In this document: positions 42,800 through 52,599 of the stretch, one piece after another
How the letters are laid out: every line of letters starts with the position of its first letter
Position numbering within the stretch: position 1 is the first letter of the stretch
Source of the DNA: Bacteroides sp. 51
GTDB lineage: Bacteria > Bacteroidota > Bacteroidia > Bacteroidales > Bacteroidaceae
Reading direction: 5' to 3'
DNA: 64,000 nucleotides
NCBI RefSeq assembly: GCF_010500965.1
Contig: NZ_QVMI01000009.1
Coordinates: forward strand, 64,572 to 128,571
Notes under the pieces: generated by a model
The model's database searches: none
What the model was told of the DNA's origin: nothing
Seen by the model: the letters and a program-made list of their open reading frames with translations, nothing else
Position numbers and translations under genes: made by a program

Positions 42800-43891
42800 A
42801 TGAAGCATTTGGGACGGTTGGCCACTATCATTATGCTGACCATAAACTTAATTACCATCGGACTGCTTTTGTTTGCTGCTTACAGTCCAAACGTTGACCC
42901 GGAACTTCACCCTTTGCGTGCCTGCATGGGGCTTACTTTCCCTGTATTCCTGGTTCTAAACTCTTGCTTCCTGGTCTTCTGGCTTATTTTCCGCTACCGG
43001 CTGGCGTTGGTTCCTCTGATTGGTTTCCTGCTTTGCGCCTCACCCATCAGAACCTATATGCCGATTAACTTCCGTACAAGCAATGTGCCCGAAGGGTCAA
43101 TCAAGATACTCTCTTATAATGTAATGGCTTTCGGCGATCTCCGGAAAACAGCCGGAAAGAATCCGGTATTGGATTATCTGAAAGAAAGTGACGCCGATAT
43201 CATTTGCATGCAAGAGTATACGGTGACCCCAAACCGGAAATACGTTACGCAGGATAATATAGATAAGGTTTTGAAGGCTTATCCCTACAAGCATATTCAG
43301 CAGGTAGGCGTAAAAGGTTCTTCCAACGGACTGGCTTGTTACTCGAAATATCCGATCCTGCGGACCAGACGGGTGGAGTATGCCAGTAATAATAATGGAA
43401 GCATAGTCTATGAAATTGCCATAGGTAAAGATACGGTAACGCTGATCAATAATCATCTGGAATCTAATAAACTGACCGCTTTAGATAAAGAAGTGTATGA
43501 AGAAATACTAACCGTTCCTGAGGCTGATAAGGTAAAGAAAGGCGTTTGGCATTTATTGCAGAAACTAGGTGATGCACAGCAGATTCGTGCCACTCAGGCG
43601 CGCGCCGTGGCCGAAGAAGTGAAGAAGTCGCGTTATCCATATGTCGTGGTTTGTGGTGACTTCAACGATAGCCCCATCTCGTATGCTCATCAAACAATAT
43701 CGCAGAATCTGGACGATGCGTTCAGAACCTCCGGCAGTGGTTTAGGTATCTCGTATAATCAGAATAAATTCTATTTCCGGATTGACCATATACTGACAAG
43801 TAGAAACCTGAAAGCGTATAACTGTACGGTAGATCGTTCAATCAAAAGCTCCGATCACTATCCGATCTGGACTTATGTGGGTAAACGATAG
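42800..43891 (+). CDS. Endonuclease/exonuclease/phosphatase-family membrane protein
   Basis: 363 residues. Two N-terminal membrane helices (about 8-28 and 45-68) and perhaps a third (about 70-88) anchor an EEP-fold domain: ILSYNVMAFG, DIICMQEYT with the catalytic Glu, NNHLESNKL, VVCGDFNDSPISYAH and the terminal SDHYPIW with its His. The family includes DNases, sphingomyelinases and phosphoinositide phosphatases; substrate not assignable. Follows the second rhomboid by 3 bp and ends the operon. Confidence 0.9.
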   Translation: MKHLGRLATIIMLTINLITIGLLLFAAYSPNVDPELHPLRACMGLTFPVFLVLNSCFLVFWLIFRYRLALVPLIGFLLCASPIRTYMPINFRTSNVPEGSIKILSYNVMAFGDLRKTAGKNPVLDYLKESDADIICMQEYTVTPNRKYVTQDNIDKVLKAYPYKHIQQVGVKGSSNGLACYSKYPILRTRRVEYASNNNGSIVYEIAIGKDTVTLINNHLESNKLTALDKEVYEEILTVPEADKVKKGVWHLLQKLGDAQQIRATQARAVAEEVKKSRYPYVVVCGDFNDSPISYAHQTISQNLDDAFRTSGSGLGISYNQNKFYFRIDHILTSRNLKAYNCTVDRSIKSSDHYPIWTYVGKR

Positions 43892-43960
43892 CAGGGCGGA
43901 GATTGGGAAGTGGTTTAGGTAAAGGCTTTTAGCGTATAACGGGTTGGGAATGAATATATT

Positions 43961-44101
43961 GCTCCCACCACCCCGCCCTTTGGGCACCCCTCCTTGGGCA
44001 GGAGGGGAGTTTGGCTGCGCAGCCTGACAAATAGCCCATGCGGCATCGAACTCTCCTCCTGCCCGAGGAGGAGTACCCCGTAGGGGGGAGGTGGTGGGAG
44101 C
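43961..44101. repeat. Long imperfect palindrome
   Basis: About 50-bp arms: GCTCCCACCACCCCGCCC at the left end and GGGGGAGGTGGTGGGAGC at the right, with CTCCTCGGGCAGGAGG-like inner matches and a GGCTGCGCAGCC palindrome in the middle. Intergenic; a further REP-like family distinct from the CGGTTCGCGAACCG one. No credible gene. Confidence 0.8.
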
Positions 44102-44149
44102 GATTGAACAAAACCATTTCCTACAGAAATAATTAAAACCAATTAAAAT

Positions 44150-46231
44150 ATGAAGAAATAATTAACTATCCTAACTGCATGTTGTATGATATACTCCTGC
44201 ACCCCTAAAGCGGAACAGAATCCGTTCTTTAGTGAGTTTCAAACCGAGTATGGTGTACCACCTTTCGATCAGATAAAGCTGGAACACTACGACCCCGCCT
44301 TCAAGAAAGGTATGGAAGAACAACTGGCCAATATTGACGCCATTATAAACAATCAGGAAGCACCTACCTTTGAGAATGTTATTGTAGCATTAGATCAGAG
44401 TTCCCCTATTATGAACCGTGTGATCGGTGTATTCTTTAACCTGACAGAAGCCGAAACAACCCCTGAACTGCAAAAGCTATCAGAAGATATTACTCCGGTA
44501 CTTTCAGAACATAGCGATAACATTTACCTGAACGCCGAACTCTTCAAGAAGGTAGATGCTGTGAACGGGCAGAAAGACCAACTCAATCTGACGACAGAAC
44601 AAAAACGTTTGCTCGAAGAAACATACAAGAAGTTCGTTCGTTCCGGAGCCAACCTGGGCAATGCCGAACAAGACCGCTTGCGTCAGATCAACATGGAGCT
44701 GGCTAAGCTGGAACTTGCGTTCAGCAATAACGTATTGGGCGAAAACAACGACTTCAAACTGTTTGTAGATAAAGAAGCAGACCTGGCCGGCTTGCCCGAA
44801 TGGTTCAAAGAAAGTGCGGCTCTGGAAGCAACTAATGCAGGTCAGGAAGGTAAATGGTTGTTCACGCTTCATAATCCCAGCCGTCTGCCTTTCCTGCAAT
44901 ATTCGGAAAACAGACCCTTGCGCGAGAAGATCTATATGGCATACATCAACCGCGGTAGCAATGGCAATGCATTCGACAACAAAGAAAACATCGCCAAAGT
45001 GGCCACATTACGTTTGGAAAAAGCAAACCTGTTAGGCTTCGACTCTTTTGCCAACTTCGCTTTAGATAATGCAATGGCGAAGAACTCGCCTGCTGTTATG
45101 GATTTCCTGAACAATCTCTGGCAATACGCCCTGCCTAAAGCCAAAGCTGAAGCTAAAGAACTGCAAACCTTGATGGATAAAGAAGGCAAAGGCGAGAAAC
45201 TTGCCGCATGGGACTGGTGGTACTATACCGAGAAACTGCGTAAAGAAAAATACAACCTGGATGAAGAAGAACTGAAACCCTACTTCAAACTCGAAAACGT
45301 GCGCGATGGTGCCTTTGATGTAGCCAATAAACTATATGGCATTACGTTTACCCAAATGCAAGGTGTTCCTGTATACCATCCCGATGTAACGGTATTTGAA
45401 GTAAAAGATGCCGATGGTTCTCAACTAGGTATTTTCTATGTAGACTACTTCCCACGCGAAGGTAAACGCGGCGGCGCATGGATGAGCAATTATCGTGAAC
45501 AGTACGGTAGCGTTCGTCCGTTGGTGTGCAATGTATGTAACTTCACAAAACCGGTAGGCGATATGCCTTCGTTACTGACGTTGGACGAAGTGGAAACCCT
45601 GTTCCATGAGTTCGGACATGGCCTTCATGGCTTGCTGACCAAGTGTAACTACCTGGGTATTTCGGGCACGAATGTATCCCGCGACTTTGTAGAGCTTCCT
45701 TCGCAGGTTATGGAGCACTGGGCTACCGAACCGGAAGTCCTGAAATCTTATGCCAAACATTATGCTACAGGCGAAGTCATTCCCGACGAACTGATCGAGA
45801 AAATACAAAACCAAAGCACATTCAATCAGGGCTTTATGACCACTGAACTTCTGGCTGCCGCTCTGCTCGATATGGATTTGCATAACCTCACCGAAAAACA
45901 AGATCTGGATGCTGTTGCTTTCGAAAAGGCTGCGATGGATAAACTGGGATTAATCCCTGAAATTGCTCCTCGTTACCGCCTGCCTTATTTCAATCATATC
46001 GTGGGTGGATACGCTGCCGGATATTATAGTTACCTGTGGGCAGAAGTTTTAGACTCCGATGCGTTTGAAGCTTTCAAAGAAAATGGTATCTTTGACAAAA
46101 AGACAGCAAATCTATTCCGGAGCAATGTATTGGAACAGGGTAATAGTGACGATCCGATGGTATTATACCGTAATTTCCGCGGCGCTGATCCTAAACTTGA
46201 TGCATTGTTGAAGAATAGAGGAATGAAGTGA
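44150..46231 (+). CDS. dcp: M3-family peptidyl-dipeptidase (Dcp-like), signal peptide interrupted by a stop codon
   Basis: Zinc metallopeptidase removing C-terminal dipeptides. The open frame from ATG 44186 gives 681 residues with HEFGHGLHG (HEXXH at 474-478), the downstream glutamate region and the N-terminal PPFDQIKLEHYDPAFKKG typical of Dcp. The frame in phase upstream reads ATG AAG AAA TAA at 44150-44161 and then LTILTACCMIYSC with a lipobox, so an ancestral lipoprotein signal MKK-LTILTACC appears to be broken by TAA at codon 4. Either translation restarts at 44186, giving a cytoplasmic enzyme (E. coli Dcp is cytoplasmic), or the gene is being lost. The body is otherwise intact. Confidence 0.88.
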
Positions 46232-46320
46232 TTTACGATTTAATTATTTACGATTTACGATTGAAATTACTATTTGTAACTTATAAATCTGTAAAAAGAG
46301 AAAGAAAGAGTAACTCCAGT

Positions 46321-46411
46321 CGTAAATAGTAAGTCGTCAAATCGTAAATAGAGATGGTTACTTCAATCGTAAATAGTAAATTGTCAAATCGTAAATAAAG
46401 AAGATGGTTAC
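46321..46411 (+). repeat. 47-bp tandem duplication reaching into the next start codon
   Basis: Copy 1 begins at 46321, copy 2 at 46368 (period 47), each with CGTAAATAGTAA, GTCAAATCGTAAATA and GATGGTTAC. Copy 2 contains the real ATG at 46404; copy 1 contains a decoy ATG at 46354 that opens a 14-codon frame. Related CGTAAAT/ATTTACG motifs extend back to 46240. Confidence 0.8.
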
Positions 46412-48467
46412 AAAACAGTTACTTCAGCCCGAGAGCATTGTAGTGGTAGGCGCATCGAATAATGTGCACAAACCTGGTGGAGCGATACTTAGGAATTTGA
46501 TCAGTGGTGGATACAAAGGGGAATTACGTGGAGTAAATCCCAAAGAGACGGAGGTGCAGGGAATAACCGCCTACCCCAATGTCCACGATATCCCCGATAC
46601 TGATCTGGCAATCCTCGCTATTCCGGCGGCTCTTTGCCCCGAAGCGGTCGAAGTACTGGCAAGTACAAAGCAGACCCGCGCTTTCATTGTTCTTTCCGCC
46701 GGCTTCGGTGAGGAAACCCATGAAGGTGCATTACTCGAACAGCAGATATTGGATACCGTCAATAAATACGGTGCGTCGCTGATCGGCCCCAATTGTATCG
46801 GTCTGTTGAACACCTGGCATCATAGTGTCTTTACCCAACCTATACCCAATCTGAACCCTCAGGGGGTAGACCTTATATCCAGTTCCGGAGCAACTGCCGT
46901 CTTCATTCTTGAATCGGCAGTTGTGAAAGGGCTACAATTCAACTCTGTCTGGTCCGTAGGAAATGCCAAGCAAATTGGTGTGGAAGATGTTCTGCAATAT
47001 ATGGACGAGACGTTCAATCCCGAAACCGATTCGGACATCAAACTGATCTATATTGAAAGCATTAAAGATCCCGACCGGATGCTTTTCCATGCTTCTTCAC
47101 TGATACGCAAAGGTTGTAAGATCGCGGCCATCAAGGCGGGTAGCTCCGAGAGCGGGAGCCGTGCGGCCTCTTCGCATACGGGCGCTATTGCCAGTTCGGA
47201 TTCGGCTGTTGAGGCGTTGTTCCGTAAGGCGGGTATCGTGCGGTGTTTCTCGCGCGAGGAGCTGACTACCGTTGGTTGTATCTTCACATTGCCGGAACTT
47301 AAAGGACGCAACTTTGCTATTGTTACCCATGCCGGAGGGCCTGGTGTCATGCTTACCGATGCGCTTTCCAAAGGTGGCCTGAACGTTCCCAAGTTGGAAG
47401 GCCCGATTGCCGATGAGCTGAAATCGAAACTATTCCCGGGAGCGTCTGTGAGTAATCCGATAGATATCCTGGCAACCGGTACACCCGAACAACTCAGCAC
47501 GGTAATTGACTACTGCGAAGAGAAGTTTGAGAACATAGATGCTATCCTTGCCATCTTTGGTACTCCAGGGTTGGTAACGATGTTCGAAACGTATGAAGTG
47601 TTGCATCAGAAGATGTTGACCTGTAAAAAACCAATCTTCCCTGTACTTCCTTCTATTAATACCGCAGGCAAAGAGGTAGACGAGTTCCTTAAAAAAGGAC
47701 ACGTAAACTTTGCCGATGAAGTGACGCTGGGTACTGCACTCTCGCGTATTATGAATGCTTCCTGTCCGGCAACTAATGAGATAGAGCTTTTCGGTGTGGA
47801 TGTTCCTAAGATCCGCCGTATTATTGATTCCATTCCGGAGAACGGATACATCGCTCCCAACTATGTACAGGATTTGTTGAAATCGGCAGGTATCCCTTTG
47901 GTCAGTGAATTTGTTTCCGATATCAAAAGCGATGTGATAGCTTTTGCCCAGCGTACTGGTTTCCCGGTGGTAGCCAAAGTGGTTGGTCCGGTTCATAAAT
48001 CCGATGTGGGTGGGGTAGTGCTTAACATTACCAGCAAACAACATCTGGCGTTAGAGTTCGACCGGATGATGCAGATTCCCGAGGCCAAAGCCGTAATGGT
48101 GCAACCCATGCTGAAAGGAACAGAGCTCTTTATCGGAGCTAAATACGAAGAGAAGTTCGGGCATGTGGTGCTTTGCGGGCTTGGTGGAATATTTGTTGAG
48201 GTGCTGAAAGATGTCTCTTCCGGTTTGGCGCCCTTGTCTTACGAAGAGGCTTATTCTATGATCCGTTCGCTGCGTGCGTATAAGATTATTAAAGGTACGC
48301 GCGGACAAAAAGGAGTCAACGAGGATAAGTTTGCCGAGATCATCGTGCGGTTATCGACTTTGCTGCGCTTTGCTACGGAGATCAAGGAGATGGACATCAA
48401 CCCGTTGCTGGCCACCGAGAAAGATGTGATAGCGGTGGATGCGCGCATACGAATAGACAAAAACTAA
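46404..48467 (+). CDS. ADP-forming acyl-CoA (acetyl-CoA) synthetase, alpha-beta fusion
   Basis: 687 residues. Order: CoA-binding domain (IVVVGASNNVHKPGGAI), succinyl-CoA-ligase-like domains (LIGPNCIGLLNTWH; the phosphorylated His in SSHTGAIASSDSAVE), then the ATP-grasp domain (PVVAKVVGPVHKSDVGGVVL, CGLGGIFVEVLKDVS, EMDINPLLAT). This is the single-chain NDP-forming acetate-CoA ligase layout, converting acyl-CoA plus ADP and phosphate to acid and ATP in energy conservation. The GNAT domain found in PatZ-like relatives is absent. Start ATG 46404 lies within a local tandem duplication. Confidence 0.93.
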   Translation: MVTKQLLQPESIVVVGASNNVHKPGGAILRNLISGGYKGELRGVNPKETEVQGITAYPNVHDIPDTDLAILAIPAALCPEAVEVLASTKQTRAFIVLSAGFGEETHEGALLEQQILDTVNKYGASLIGPNCIGLLNTWHHSVFTQPIPNLNPQGVDLISSSGATAVFILESAVVKGLQFNSVWSVGNAKQIGVEDVLQYMDETFNPETDSDIKLIYIESIKDPDRMLFHASSLIRKGCKIAAIKAGSSESGSRAASSHTGAIASSDSAVEALFRKAGIVRCFSREELTTVGCIFTLPELKGRNFAIVTHAGGPGVMLTDALSKGGLNVPKLEGPIADELKSKLFPGASVSNPIDILATGTPEQLSTVIDYCEEKFENIDAILAIFGTPGLVTMFETYEVLHQKMLTCKKPIFPVLPSINTAGKEVDEFLKKGHVNFADEVTLGTALSRIMNASCPATNEIELFGVDVPKIRRIIDSIPENGYIAPNYVQDLLKSAGIPLVSEFVSDIKSDVIAFAQRTGFPVVAKVVGPVHKSDVGGVVLNITSKQHLALEFDRMMQIPEAKAVMVQPMLKGTELFIGAKYEEKFGHVVLCGLGGIFVEVLKDVSSGLAPLSYEEAYSMIRSLRAYKIIKGTRGQKGVNEDKFAEIIVRLSTLLRFATEIKEMDINPLLATEKDVIAVDARIRIDKN

Positions 48468-48551
48468 AATCTATTCAACAATATTAATGCCGTTTATACC
48501 CTGTTTCTAATCCTTTCAATATATCTTCAATTCGAGAAAGTAACTAATGCT

Positions 48552-48559
48552 TAATTTTG
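48552..48559 (+). promoter_or_regulatory. -7 element of the GH88/PL12 operon
   Basis: TAATTTTG, 47 bp before ATG 48607. Confidence 0.5.
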
Positions 48560-48606
48560 CTCTCACTGGAAAATTGATTTAGTTACTTTTAAATTTGATA
48601 GATTGT

Positions 48607-49887
48607 ATGAAAAAACATTTCTTTCGATCTTTGCCTGTCATGGCAGTCATAGTCATGTCTTGTGCTTCCGCACCCAAAGAAGATCATAGTTGGATTAGAA
48701 AGGGTATTGATGTGGCATCTGCTCAGTTAAAACTTACTGCTGAGGAAATTGCCGACTCAGCTAAACTGCCGCGTTGTATTTCTGTGGGGTATGAATTAGA
48801 CTTTCTTTGTAAGCAGTTGGAGCACCAATCTGCTACCTTTAAAGATTCGCTACATCCAAATCCATCACCAGAATTGGTGGGGAAAAGACAGTTGGTTGGT
48901 GTCAGCGACTGGACTAGCGGGTTCTTTCCCGGTTCACTATGGTATACTTACGAGTTAACAGGCGATCAAGCTCTGAAACAGTATGCAATAGCATATACGA
49001 ATTTGTTGTATCCCGTCAGAGAAGAGGCTGGAACCCATGATGTCGGATTTATGATGAATTGCAGTTATGGCAATGCCGGACGGCTTTCGCCTAACGATAC
49101 CATCCCTACTGTATTGAAGCAAACGGCCGATAACCTTATCGCCCGCTTTGACACAGGGATTGGTGTCATTCGTTCCTGGGATTTTGGTACATGGAATTAT
49201 CCGGTCATTATTGATAATATGATGAACCTGGATTTGCTTTTTAATGTAAGTAAGCTTACGGGTAATCCTGTGTATAAGGATATTGCGGGTAAACATGCTT
49301 ATACTACGATGAAAAACCACTTCCGTCCTGATTATTCTTCTTATCATGTAGTCAGTTACAATAGCGATGGTACGGTAGAACTCAAAGAGACTCATCAGGG
49401 AAAGAATGCTGAGTCTTCGTGGTCTCGTGGTCAAGCCTGGGCGGTTTATGGTTATACATCCTGCTATCGTGAAACAGGCGATAAAGCGTTTCTTGATTTT
49501 GCCGGGAAGATTGCAGACCTTATTATGTCGAGAGTAAAGACCAGCGACTTCATACCTTATTGGGATTATGATGCGCCCGACACTCCCGAGACACCGAGAG
49601 ATGCTTCGGCTGCTGCTATTACGGCTTCTGCATTTATAGAGTTGAGTACGATGGTACCCGATGGTAAACATTACCTGGATTATGCCACTACCATATTGAA
49701 GAATCTGTCAAGTGATACTTACCTGGCTAAGGTTGGCGAAAATCAGGGCTTTATCCTGATGCACTCCACCGGTTCGCTTCCTCATGGATCGGAGGTTGAT
49801 ACTCCCCTTAATTATGCCGATTACTATTATATGGAAGCGCTTGAACGCTATATGAAACTAAAAGGATTAGAATATAAAAACCTATAA
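48607..49887 (+). CDS. GH88 unsaturated glucuronyl hydrolase
   Basis: Removes the 4,5-unsaturated uronic acid from the ends of oligosaccharides made by polysaccharide lyases. 426 residues from ATG 48607; a TTG 12 bp upstream in frame is a weaker start. Signal/lipobox MSCASAP. The (alpha/alpha)6-barrel motifs of GH88 are present (GVSDWTSGFFPGSLWYTYEL, DVGFMMNCSYGNAGRL, SSWSRGQAWAVYGYT, PYWDYDAPD). It lies 4 bp before the PL12 lyase gene, the natural pairing: lyase makes unsaturated oligosaccharides, GH88 trims them. Like the heparin/heparan sulfate PUL of B. thetaiotaomicron, where a GH88 and PL12 adjoin. Confidence 0.94.
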   Translation: MKKHFFRSLPVMAVIVMSCASAPKEDHSWIRKGIDVASAQLKLTAEEIADSAKLPRCISVGYELDFLCKQLEHQSATFKDSLHPNPSPELVGKRQLVGVSDWTSGFFPGSLWYTYELTGDQALKQYAIAYTNLLYPVREEAGTHDVGFMMNCSYGNAGRLSPNDTIPTVLKQTADNLIARFDTGIGVIRSWDFGTWNYPVIIDNMMNLDLLFNVSKLTGNPVYKDIAGKHAYTTMKNHFRPDYSSYHVVSYNSDGTVELKETHQGKNAESSWSRGQAWAVYGYTSCYRETGDKAFLDFAGKIADLIMSRVKTSDFIPYWDYDAPDTPETPRDASAAAITASAFIELSTMVPDGKHYLDYATTILKNLSSDTYLAKVGENQGFILMHSTGSLPHGSEVDTPLNYADYYYMEALERYMKLKGLEYKNL

Positions 49888-49891
49888 TATC

Positions 49892-51895
49892 ATGAACAAT
49901 ATATCTAAATATGTTGCTTTAGTGTTTATACTATTCTGCCTGTCAAGTAGAATTTCTGCCCAACAACTAAAGCCTGAAGCCTTCTCTTTATTAAACCTTG
50001 ACTATCCGGGGTTAGAGAAAGTGAAGACACTACATGAAGCCGGAAAAGATGCCGACGCTGCAAAAGCGTTACTGGATTACTACCGCGGAAGAACCGCTGT
50101 AAAGCATCCGGATATTGACCTGACGAAGATCAGAATCTCCAAAGAAGAACAGAAATGGGCGGATGATGCCTTGGAGCATACGTTCTTTTCCCATAAAGGT
50201 TATCAGCCTTCTTATAACTATGGCAAAGATATCAACTGGCAATACTGGCCTGTGCAGGACAATGAACTTCGTTGGCAACTCCACCGGCACAAATGGTTCG
50301 CTCCGATGGGGAAGGCCTATCGTGTTTCCGGTGACGAGAAATATGCCAGGGAGTGGGTTCATCAATACATGGACTGGATTACCAAAAATCCGTTGGCTAA
50401 AATAAATAAAGACGAATACGAGATGTTGAATGCTGACGAGGTGAAGGGGTTGGTAGAAAATGTGCGCTTTGCCTGGCGTCCGCTTGAGGTCAGCCACCGC
50501 ATGCAGGACCAGACCAACCAGTTTCAGTATTTTATCGTATCTCCTAGCTTCACGCCTGAATTCCTGACTGAGTTCCTGGTGAATTACCATAAGCATGTCA
50601 TACATCTTTTGGGCAACTACTCGGAAAAGGGTAATCATCTGTTGTTCGAAGCGCAACGTACTATTTATGCCGGTGCATTTTTCCCCGAATACAAGGATGC
50701 TTCTGCCTGGAGGAAAAGAGGAATTGATGTATTGAACCGTGAGATTGAGATACAGGTATATGATGACGGCGGACAGTATGAGCTTGATGCACATTACCAT
50801 GCAGCGGCCATAAACATCTTCTGCAAGGCACTTTATATGGCCGATGCTAACGGCTTCCGCGGTGAATTCCCACAATCTTATATGGATACGATAGAGAAGA
50901 TGATCGTGTTTTACATGAACATTTGTTTCCCGGATTATACGAATCCTTGTTTTAGTGATGCACAGATTGGTGCAAAGCATGCCGAACTAAGAAATTACAG
51001 GGAGTGGATGAAGTTATTCCCAAAGAATGAGCAGATCCGTTACTTCGCAACTGAAGGCAAGGAAGGCAAACTTCCTCAGAACCTGTCGCGTGCGTTTAAA
51101 ACCACTGGCTTTTATACTTTCCGTAATTCCTGGAAGAAGGATGCTACTGTAATGGTGATGAAGGCAGGTCCCGAAGGCTTCTGGCACAATCAGCCGGATA
51201 ATGGAACTTTTGAACTTTGGTTTAACGGAAAGAACCTTTTTCCCGATTCGGGTGTGTATGTTTACGCGGGCGATAGTGAGGTGACCAAACAGAGAAATTG
51301 GTTCCGCCAAACAATGGTGCATAATACATTGACGCTGGATAATAAAACGTTGGAGACAACTCAATCCGTATGTAAATACTGGAACGGCGAAGGTAACGTT
51401 CAAACGTTGGTGACCGAGAATCCGGGCTATGCGGGCTTAACCCATCGCCGTACCGTGTTCTTTGTAGATAATACGTATTTCGTTTTGGTAGATGAGGCTT
51501 ATGGCGATGCAGTGGGAGAAGTGAATCTCCATTATCAATTGGCCGAAGGGAAAGTCGACCTTGACCCCAAAACGATGATGGTGAATTCTGATTATGCCGG
51601 AAGCAGTAATGTAAAACTGCAATGTTTTGGTGAGAAGCCGCTGACTATGAAGGAAGAAGAAGGCTGGTACTCTACCACGTACCGTAAACGTGCCGAGCGT
51701 ACGGCTTTATCGTTCAATACCCAAAAGCAGACTGGGGATACTTCTCGCTTTATTACTGTTATTTATCCTTTGACGGATCGTGCAAAAGCGCCTGAGCTAT
51801 CTGCTAAATTCAATAATAAGGAGTTTTCAGCTTCTGGGGTAGAAGTGGAAGTTAAGGTGAATGGTAAGAAGCAAGTGCTAAAGATTAACTTCTAG
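49892..51895 (+). CDS. hepC: PL12 heparin/heparan sulfate lyase
   Basis: 667 residues with signal peptide (ending ISAQ). Very similar in wording and length to Bacteroides PL12 lyases of the BT4657/heparinase III type: LNLDYPGLEKVKTLHEAGKD, HKGYQPSYNYG, FAWRPLEVSHRMQDQ, GNHLLFEAQRTIYAGAFFPE (helical toroid), YDDGGQYELDAHYHAAAIN, then the C-terminal beta-sandwich with GFWHNQPDNGTFELWFNGK and QTMVHNTLTLDNK. These lyases eliminate at glucuronate-rich heparan sulfate. Assignment to the family is strong from recalled similarity; the exact sulfation preference is not visible. It follows GH88 directly. Confidence 0.93.
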   Translation: MNNISKYVALVFILFCLSSRISAQQLKPEAFSLLNLDYPGLEKVKTLHEAGKDADAAKALLDYYRGRTAVKHPDIDLTKIRISKEEQKWADDALEHTFFSHKGYQPSYNYGKDINWQYWPVQDNELRWQLHRHKWFAPMGKAYRVSGDEKYAREWVHQYMDWITKNPLAKINKDEYEMLNADEVKGLVENVRFAWRPLEVSHRMQDQTNQFQYFIVSPSFTPEFLTEFLVNYHKHVIHLLGNYSEKGNHLLFEAQRTIYAGAFFPEYKDASAWRKRGIDVLNREIEIQVYDDGGQYELDAHYHAAAINIFCKALYMADANGFRGEFPQSYMDTIEKMIVFYMNICFPDYTNPCFSDAQIGAKHAELRNYREWMKLFPKNEQIRYFATEGKEGKLPQNLSRAFKTTGFYTFRNSWKKDATVMVMKAGPEGFWHNQPDNGTFELWFNGKNLFPDSGVYVYAGDSEVTKQRNWFRQTMVHNTLTLDNKTLETTQSVCKYWNGEGNVQTLVTENPGYAGLTHRRTVFFVDNTYFVLVDEAYGDAVGEVNLHYQLAEGKVDLDPKTMMVNSDYAGSSNVKLQCFGEKPLTMKEEEGWYSTTYRKRAERTALSFNTQKQTGDTSRFITVIYPLTDRAKAPELSAKFNNKEFSASGVEVEVKVNGKKQVLKINF

Positions 51896-51906
51896 GAGGG
51901 TTGTAT

Positions 51907-51986
51907 TGTAGGGGCGGTTCGCGAACCGCCCAATACACAGAATATACAGAAAGCCATTTTCGGGCGGTTCGCGAACCGCCCCTACA
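51907..51986. repeat. REP-like palindromic element, copy 3
   Basis: TGTAGGGGCGGTTCGCGAAC at the left end and its complement at the right; nearly identical to 40516-40599 including the AATACACAGAATATACAG-like centre. Ends one base before the stop codon of the convergent gene at 51987. Confidence 0.9.
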
Positions 51987-52325
51987 TTATTGATGGCTTC
52001 TTTCCCACTTCTTTGCCTCTATCAGGATATCATCGCTGATTTCTTTTCTCAGCTTTTCATGATATTCCTTATTGATGGCATGGCGTACTGCTACGGGATC
52101 TTCTGCATTTTTCGTTTGTTTCCCGATTTCCAGGTTGCGTTCTGCCCAATTGGCTACGATTGCTTCTTTTTGTTCATCAGTCAATTTCAGATCAATGAAC
52201 ATCTGTTCATACTTGTCCAGTACTTTCTGTCTGGCTCTTTGCATGGCTTTGTCGTTTTGTGCCATAGTTACTGTAGAGAATAGTGCGAAGAACGCAATAG
52301 CAAATAAAATTCTAAATCGTTTCAT
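51987..52325 (-). CDS. Small secreted Spy/DUF4890-like protein
   Basis: 112 residues from ATG 52325 (MKRFRILFAIAFFALFSTVT, signal peptide ending near MAQ); a longer frame would add 12 residues. The mature part is helical and charged (LKLTDEQKEAIVANWAERNLEI) as in small periplasmic helical proteins of Bacteroidota with LTDEQ-type repeats (Spy or DUF4890 like). Function unknown; perhaps chaperone-like or metal/stress-related. Lies between the PL12 gene (convergent) and the hybrid regulator (divergent). Confidence 0.75.
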   Translation of the reverse strand: MKRFRILFAIAFFALFSTVTMAQNDKAMQRARQKVLDKYEQMFIDLKLTDEQKEAIVANWAERNLEIGKQTKNAEDPVAVRHAINKEYHEKLRKEISDDILIEAKKWERSHQ

Positions 52326-52546
52326 GACATTGGTTATTAGGGTTAATAATTCATATTGCAATATTAGGCATTATATTTATGAGCCGATTAAACTCCTGTT
52401 TCAAATGATTCAGTGCATATTCTATTGGCTTAATTTTTGTGCAGAAAAACTTAGTTTTTGTGTTTTTGTGATTATGGTGCCTGATTTTGACCCTTTTACC
52501 TCGTTTTTTTAGTGCTCTGGAAATATAACTTCTGAGATTAATATCT

Positions 52547-52554
52547 TATATTTG
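52547..52554 (+). promoter_or_regulatory. -7 element of the hybrid regulator
   Basis: TATATTTG, 45 bp before ATG 52600. Confidence 0.5.
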
Positions 52555-52599
52555 AATCACAGTCTGTCACGCCTTTAGTATAACTTATATTCAACATAC

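Noticed and set aside
49896-50980. Long antisense frames under the PL12 and hybrid regulator genes
   Set aside because: They are shadows of strongly coding sense frames with clear domain matches.
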